DNA of 64,000 nt from Algoriphagus boseongensis (GTDB lineage Bacteria; Bacteroidota; Bacteroidia; Cytophagales; Cyclobacteriaceae): NCBI RefSeq assembly GCF_004362805.1, contig NZ_SNYF01000005.1, forward strand, positions 1,016,797-1,080,796. The letters are read 5' to 3'. Position numbers and translations under genes: made by a program. Every line of letters starts with the position of its first letter. Within the stretch, counting starts at the first letter, position 1. This document shows, piece after piece, positions 60,475 to 64,000 of the stretch. Under the pieces are notes generated by a model that was given only the letters and a program-made list of their open reading frames with translations, had not been told where the DNA came from and did not search any database.

Positions 60475-63400
60475 TGAAAATCTCAGAATTCGCGGTTAAA
60501 AATTACCAGTTTACTCTGGTGATCTTCCTGATGGTAATTGCATTGGGAGCGACGACCTTTTTCAACATGCCCAGAAGTGAGGATCCAGTCATTGAATCGC
60601 CCCAATATCCCATTGTGGTAATTTATCCTGGCGCAAGTCCAGAAGATATGGAGGAATTGATTGTAGATCCTATGGAAAAAGTGATCTATGGCTTGGAAAA
60701 CATCAAGAAAATCAAAACCGAAATTAAAGACGGAGTTGCGGTTCTTTTTGTGGAGTACAATTACGAAGAAGATGTCAATGAAAAATACCAGGAACTTGTC
60801 CGAGAGGTAAATATCCTCAGACCATCCCTACCTCAGGACATTTTTTCGATAGAAGTCAGAAAGGTCAGGCCATCAGATGTAAATATTCTCCAAATCGCAT
60901 TAATCAGCGAAAATGCCTCCCGGGAACAGTTGAATAAGGCAGGTGAAAGACTCCAGGAAGAACTGGAGAAAATAACCGAACTGAAAAAAATTGACATTCA
61001 CGGACTACCAGATAAAACCGTCAAAGTAGAGCTTCAGCTTGACAAAATCGCTGAAATGAATATTCCACTAAACGCTATCCTTGGAAGTATTCAAAGCGAA
61101 TTGACCAATATTCCTGGAGGACAGATAGATGCCGGAACCAAAACTTTCAATGTAAAAACTAGCGGCAATTACAAAAGCGCTGAAGAAATTGCACAGACGG
61201 TCATTTATTCCTACCAAGGTCGGACTATCCAACTTCAGGATGTTGCCAAAGTCAGCAATGATTTTGAAGATGAAAAACACATCACCAGATTAAATGGGTA
61301 TAGATCCATTTTCGTCACTGCAGCGCTAAAAGAAGGAAACAACATCACCAAGGTTCAGGAAAAATACCTTCCAATCATTGAAAAGATAAAAGCCGAATTG
61401 CCTCAAAATATTGATTTGGTGTTGGCTTTTGATCAAGCTGAGTATGTAAACAGAAGATTGGGAGGACTTGGCGTCGATTTTCTGATTGCCATCGCCTTGG
61501 TATTTATTACCCTCCTTCCTTTGGGAAATCGGGCATCCATCATTGTGATGATTTCCATCCCTCTTTCCCTAGCCATTGGTTTGGTTCTACTGAATGCTTT
61601 AGGTTTTGGTTTAAATCAGCTGAGTATAGTCGGATTAGTGGTGGCACTGGGGCTGTTGGTAGATGACAGTATCGTGGTGGTTGAAAATATCGAAAGATGG
61701 ATCCGGGAAGGAGTCAGTAAAAAAGAAGCCGCATTAAAAGCTACAAAACAGATTTCCTTGTCCGTGGTGGGTTGTACGGTTACTTTGATTATCGCCTTTT
61801 TGCCCTTAGTTTTTCTTCCAGAGGCATCCGGTGACTTTATCAGAAGTCTTCCTATGGCGGTCATTTTAAGTGTTTTGGCCTCCATGTTGGTTTCCTTGAC
61901 TATCATTCCATTTTTGTCTTCCTGGATTTTAAAAGACAAAGGACCTGATCATAGCAATAAGGTTTATGATTGGTTTCAGAAGCTAATCCAAGCCAGTTAT
62001 GCTCCACTTTTGGAAAGAGCTTTGAGAAAGCCTTTAGTCACTTTGGGCATTGCAGGATTAATATTTGTAGCCTCTTTGAGCCTATTTCCAATAATTGGTT
62101 TCAGCCTTTTCCCTTCTTCAGAAAAGCCTCAATTCTTAATTAATATCACTACCCCACTTCAATCGAGTATCCGGAACACCGATCAAATTACCCGAGAAGT
62201 AGAAAATGAGCTTATCCAAATTCCGGAACTGGTAAACTTTGCATCCAATGTCGGAAAGGGTAATCCCAGGATTTATTACAATGAAATCCCCGAAAATGAG
62301 CGTACGGACTATGCCCAGATATTTGTTCAATTGAACCCAGAAACAGCTCCTCCAAGGAAATTGGAAATAATCGAAGAATTGAAAAGTAGATTTTCAACCT
62401 ATTCTGGAGCGAGGATTGAAGTTAAAAACTTTGAACAAGGTCCACCGATGACAGCTCCCGTTGAGGTCAGACTGTATGGAGAAAACTTGGATACTTTGAG
62501 GTCATTGGCCTTCAAAGTCGAAAAATTGCTCCAAGAAACACCGGGCACGATCTATATCAACAACCCGGTAACCAACTTGAAAACAGACATTCGGGTAACA
62601 ATCCAAAAGGAAAAAGCCAGACAGTTGGGAATCAATATTTCTGAAATTGACCGCACAGTTCGATTGTCATTGGCAGGTTTGAATCTGGGCCAATTTACAG
62701 ATGAGGAAGGTTTTGAAAGATCTATTCTGGTAACCTCCCCAAAAGAGGATCAGGCTTCATTGGAAAATCTAAATGGAGTTTATATCTACAATCAAGCTGG
62801 ATCGTCCGTTCCTTTAAATCAAGTTGCAGACTTTAAGTTGGAGAGCAGCACCTTGACGATTGACCATTACAATAAAGTCAGAGCAGTTTCGGTCTCTTCT
62901 TTCGTGGATCAAAACTTTCTCAACGACCGGGTAATCAAGGATGTAATCCAAAAAATGGATCAAATCCAATTTCCCGAAGGCTATTCCTATAAAATGGGTG
63001 GGGAATACGAAACTCGTGAAGAATCCTTTGCCGGATTTAATAGCGTGATCATTGTTACGGTCTTCCTCTTCATCGCAGTTTTAATTTTGCTATTCAGAAC
63101 CTTCAAAAGCACCATCATTGTTCTTTCCGTTATTCCCCTAGGAATGGTAGGAGCTTTAATCGGACTTTGGATCACTGGGAACTCTTTATCCTTTGTAGCG
63201 ATTGTAGGTCTTATTGCGTTAGCAGGAATTGAGGTAAAGACCTCCATTTTGCTGGTTGATTTTACCAATCAATTAAGAAAAGAAGGAAAACCTTTGGACT
63301 TAGCAATCCGTGAAGCAGGAGAGATTCGTTTTTTACCGATAGTGCTGACTACCATCACTGCCATCGGAGGATTAATCCCAATTGCTTTGAGTACCAATCC

Positions 63401-63509
63401 GCTGATTTCTCCTCTGGCTATTGTTTTAATCGGAGGATTGGTCAGCTCAACTTTGCTTTCAAGAATTGTCACTCCGGTGATGTATAAACTAGTACCGCCT
63501 AAAATTTGA
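60474..63509 (+). CDS. RND multidrug efflux transporter (AcrB/MexB-like HAE family)
   Basis: 1011 residues, about 12 membrane segments with two large periplasmic loops. FFNMPRSEDPVIESPQYPIV opens the first loop; LGLLVDDSIVVVENIERW (near residues 394-411) is the proton relay in helix 4 with the conserved Asp pair. The IEVKTSILLVDFTN segment follows the helix 10-11 pattern. Likely cargoes are drugs, dyes or host-like toxins. The Asp pair rules out the metal-type group's usual signature, but the cargo cannot be read. Part of the TetR-controlled run. Confidence 0.93.
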   Translation: MKISEFAVKNYQFTLVIFLMVIALGATTFFNMPRSEDPVIESPQYPIVVIYPGASPEDMEELIVDPMEKVIYGLENIKKIKTEIKDGVAVLFVEYNYEEDVNEKYQELVREVNILRPSLPQDIFSIEVRKVRPSDVNILQIALISENASREQLNKAGERLQEELEKITELKKIDIHGLPDKTVKVELQLDKIAEMNIPLNAILGSIQSELTNIPGGQIDAGTKTFNVKTSGNYKSAEEIAQTVIYSYQGRTIQLQDVAKVSNDFEDEKHITRLNGYRSIFVTAALKEGNNITKVQEKYLPIIEKIKAELPQNIDLVLAFDQAEYVNRRLGGLGVDFLIAIALVFITLLPLGNRASIIVMISIPLSLAIGLVLLNALGFGLNQLSIVGLVVALGLLVDDSIVVVENIERWIREGVSKKEAALKATKQISLSVVGCTVTLIIAFLPLVFLPEASGDFIRSLPMAVILSVLASMLVSLTIIPFLSSWILKDKGPDHSNKVYDWFQKLIQASYAPLLERALRKPLVTLGIAGLIFVASLSLFPIIGFSLFPSSEKPQFLINITTPLQSSIRNTDQITREVENELIQIPELVNFASNVGKGNPRIYYNEIPENERTDYAQIFVQLNPETAPPRKLEIIEELKSRFSTYSGARIEVKNFEQGPPMTAPVEVRLYGENLDTLRSLAFKVEKLLQETPGTIYINNPVTNLKTDIRVTIQKEKARQLGINISEIDRTVRLSLAGLNLGQFTDEEGFERSILVTSPKEDQASLENLNGVYIYNQAGSSVPLNQVADFKLESSTLTIDHYNKVRAVSVSSFVDQNFLNDRVIKDVIQKMDQIQFPEGYSYKMGGEYETREESFAGFNSVIIVTVFLFIAVLILLFRTFKSTIIVLSVIPLGMVGALIGLWITGNSLSFVAIVGLIALAGIEVKTSILLVDFTNQLRKEGKPLDLAIREAGEIRFLPIVLTTITAIGGLIPIALSTNPLISPLAIVLIGGLVSSTLLSRIVTPVMYKLVPPKI

Positions 63510-63513
63510 AAAC

Positions 63514-63762
63514 ATGAACCAACATTTCTCTCAACTCAAGAAGGCTGTAGAAGTATTCCATTCTTATGGAATATCCCTAGTAGGCCCACGCAAAAATGAT
63601 CACTTTATCAAGCAATTAAATATGGATCCTGTATTCGTGAAGGGATTGATATTTGAGCTGGAATACAACCTCCAAGTAGTCTTACAAGATGAACTGTTAG
63701 GAAACGCTTGTACTCCAAAAGAGGTGATCAAGCTTCTCCTGAATATTCCACAGGACAATTAA
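63514..63762 (+). CDS. Acyl-carrier-like protein without the phosphopantetheine serine
   Basis: 82 residues, close behind the RND gene (four bases). The last 45 residues resemble an acyl carrier protein: MDPVFVKGLIFELEYNLQV (near 37-55), which aligns with the DSLDTVELVMALEEEF helix II of ACP, then an acidic turn and EVIKLLLNI like the C-terminal helix. The serine that carries the prosthetic group is Pro39, so it cannot carry an acyl chain. It might bind to a partner or be a small regulatory unit of the efflux system. Judged by eye, moderate certainty. Confidence 0.5.
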   Translation: MNQHFSQLKKAVEVFHSYGISLVGPRKNDHFIKQLNMDPVFVKGLIFELEYNLQVVLQDELLGNACTPKEVIKLLLNIPQDN

Positions 63763-63787
63763 AAACAGGCTTAGGCCTGTTTTTTTT
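63761..63787 (+). terminator. Terminator ending the efflux operon
   Basis: AACAGGC pairs with GCCTGTT around a short loop and runs into eight T bases. Confidence 0.85.
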
Positions 63788-63863
63788 GCTCTTTAGTGAA
63801 AAAAATAGAAGCTGAAAAAATAATTGGGCTCTTCACTCGTCATAATTGGGAAATAATTACCCA

Positions 63864-64000
63864 ATGAAACTTCGATTACTGAGCACCCTTTTTTTACTGC
63901 CACTACTCTCCTATTCCCAAAACTGGAAAGAGTCAGATTATCAAAAATTCAATGCTTCTTCTTTCTTAAGTCTTCCAGCTTTAACCCAAGCTTTAGATTT
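63864..64000 (+). CDS. Secreted protein, 5' part only
   Basis: The first 45 codons lie inside the window; the gene goes on past the edge. The N-terminus is a signal peptide (MKLRLLSTLFLLPLLSYSQ, probable cut after SYSQ), followed by NWKESDYQKFNASSFLSLP. The mature start is not known to me from any family. It has no strong promoter box; an AT-rich stretch of about 75 bases separates it from the efflux-operon terminator. Confidence 0.7.
   Translation, partial: MKLRLLSTLFLLPLLSYSQNWKESDYQKFNASSFLSLPALTQALD

Overview
The window comes from a member of the Bacteroidota, most likely order Cytophagales, family Cyclobacteriaceae (Algoriphagus- or Echinicola-like). The signs are an AT-rich genome with tight same-strand gene runs and promoters that fit the Bacteroidota pattern (TTG or TTTG, about 20 bases, then TAnnTTTG). 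Start codons lack Shine-Dalgarno sequences. Family markers include GldC, a TonB-dependent receptor with an N-terminal carboxypeptidase-regulatory-like domain, DUF3098, DUF2452, a ParE-ParC pair, and an arginine pathway built on an acylornithine carbamoyltransferase. I see no rRNA, tRNA, CRISPR array, prophage or insertion sequence. This is core chromosome, with interest in small genes, leaders and uncharacterised families.

Bases 1-11400 hold amino-acid biosynthesis. An eight-gene arginine run (GNAT acyltransferase, argG, argC, argD, argF', argB, argE, argH) probably works through N-succinylated intermediates, because the carbamoyltransferase has Val at the position that sets substrate choice. 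A 39-codon reading frame with an arginine-rich end lies ahead of it and may be a leader peptide. A SAM-I riboswitch then precedes metY and metX, with a 30-codon frame starting four bases after the riboswitch closes.

Bases 11400-24800 are housekeeping: DUF2147 protein, PdeM-type phosphoesterase, ftsX, DUF3098, truB, ribF, a two-subunit 3-oxoacid CoA-transferase, gldC, a large TonB-dependent receptor, a POT peptide transporter, pckA and a cyclophilin. Bases 24800-39250 hold a ceramidase-like hydrolase, an outer-membrane protein, trmH, parC and parE, a ROK kinase, a YkgJ protein, a degenerate ArsC-like protein, a CvfB-like RNA-binding protein, hydroxyacyl-CoA dehydrogenase, a deoxynucleoside kinase and a three-gene unknown operon that includes a 51-residue membrane protein.

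Bases 39250-54600 hold an Hpt protein, an S9 peptidase, gamma-glutamyltransferase, riboflavin synthase, pcm, a thioesterase, and a four-gene run (psi-like protein, DUF3817, kinase-like protein, CorA). These are followed by rmlA, a GH32 lipoprotein, two unknown proteins, and an NSS transporter with a 36-residue companion protein. Bases 54600-64000 hold a YjdI/KefF/KefC-like set, then a TetR regulator and a TolC/adaptor/RND efflux operon. Two copies of one perfect 17-base palindrome lie before tetR and before tolC and are the obvious operators. The window ends with a small carrier-protein-like protein that lacks the phosphopantetheine serine and with the first 45 codons of a secreted protein.
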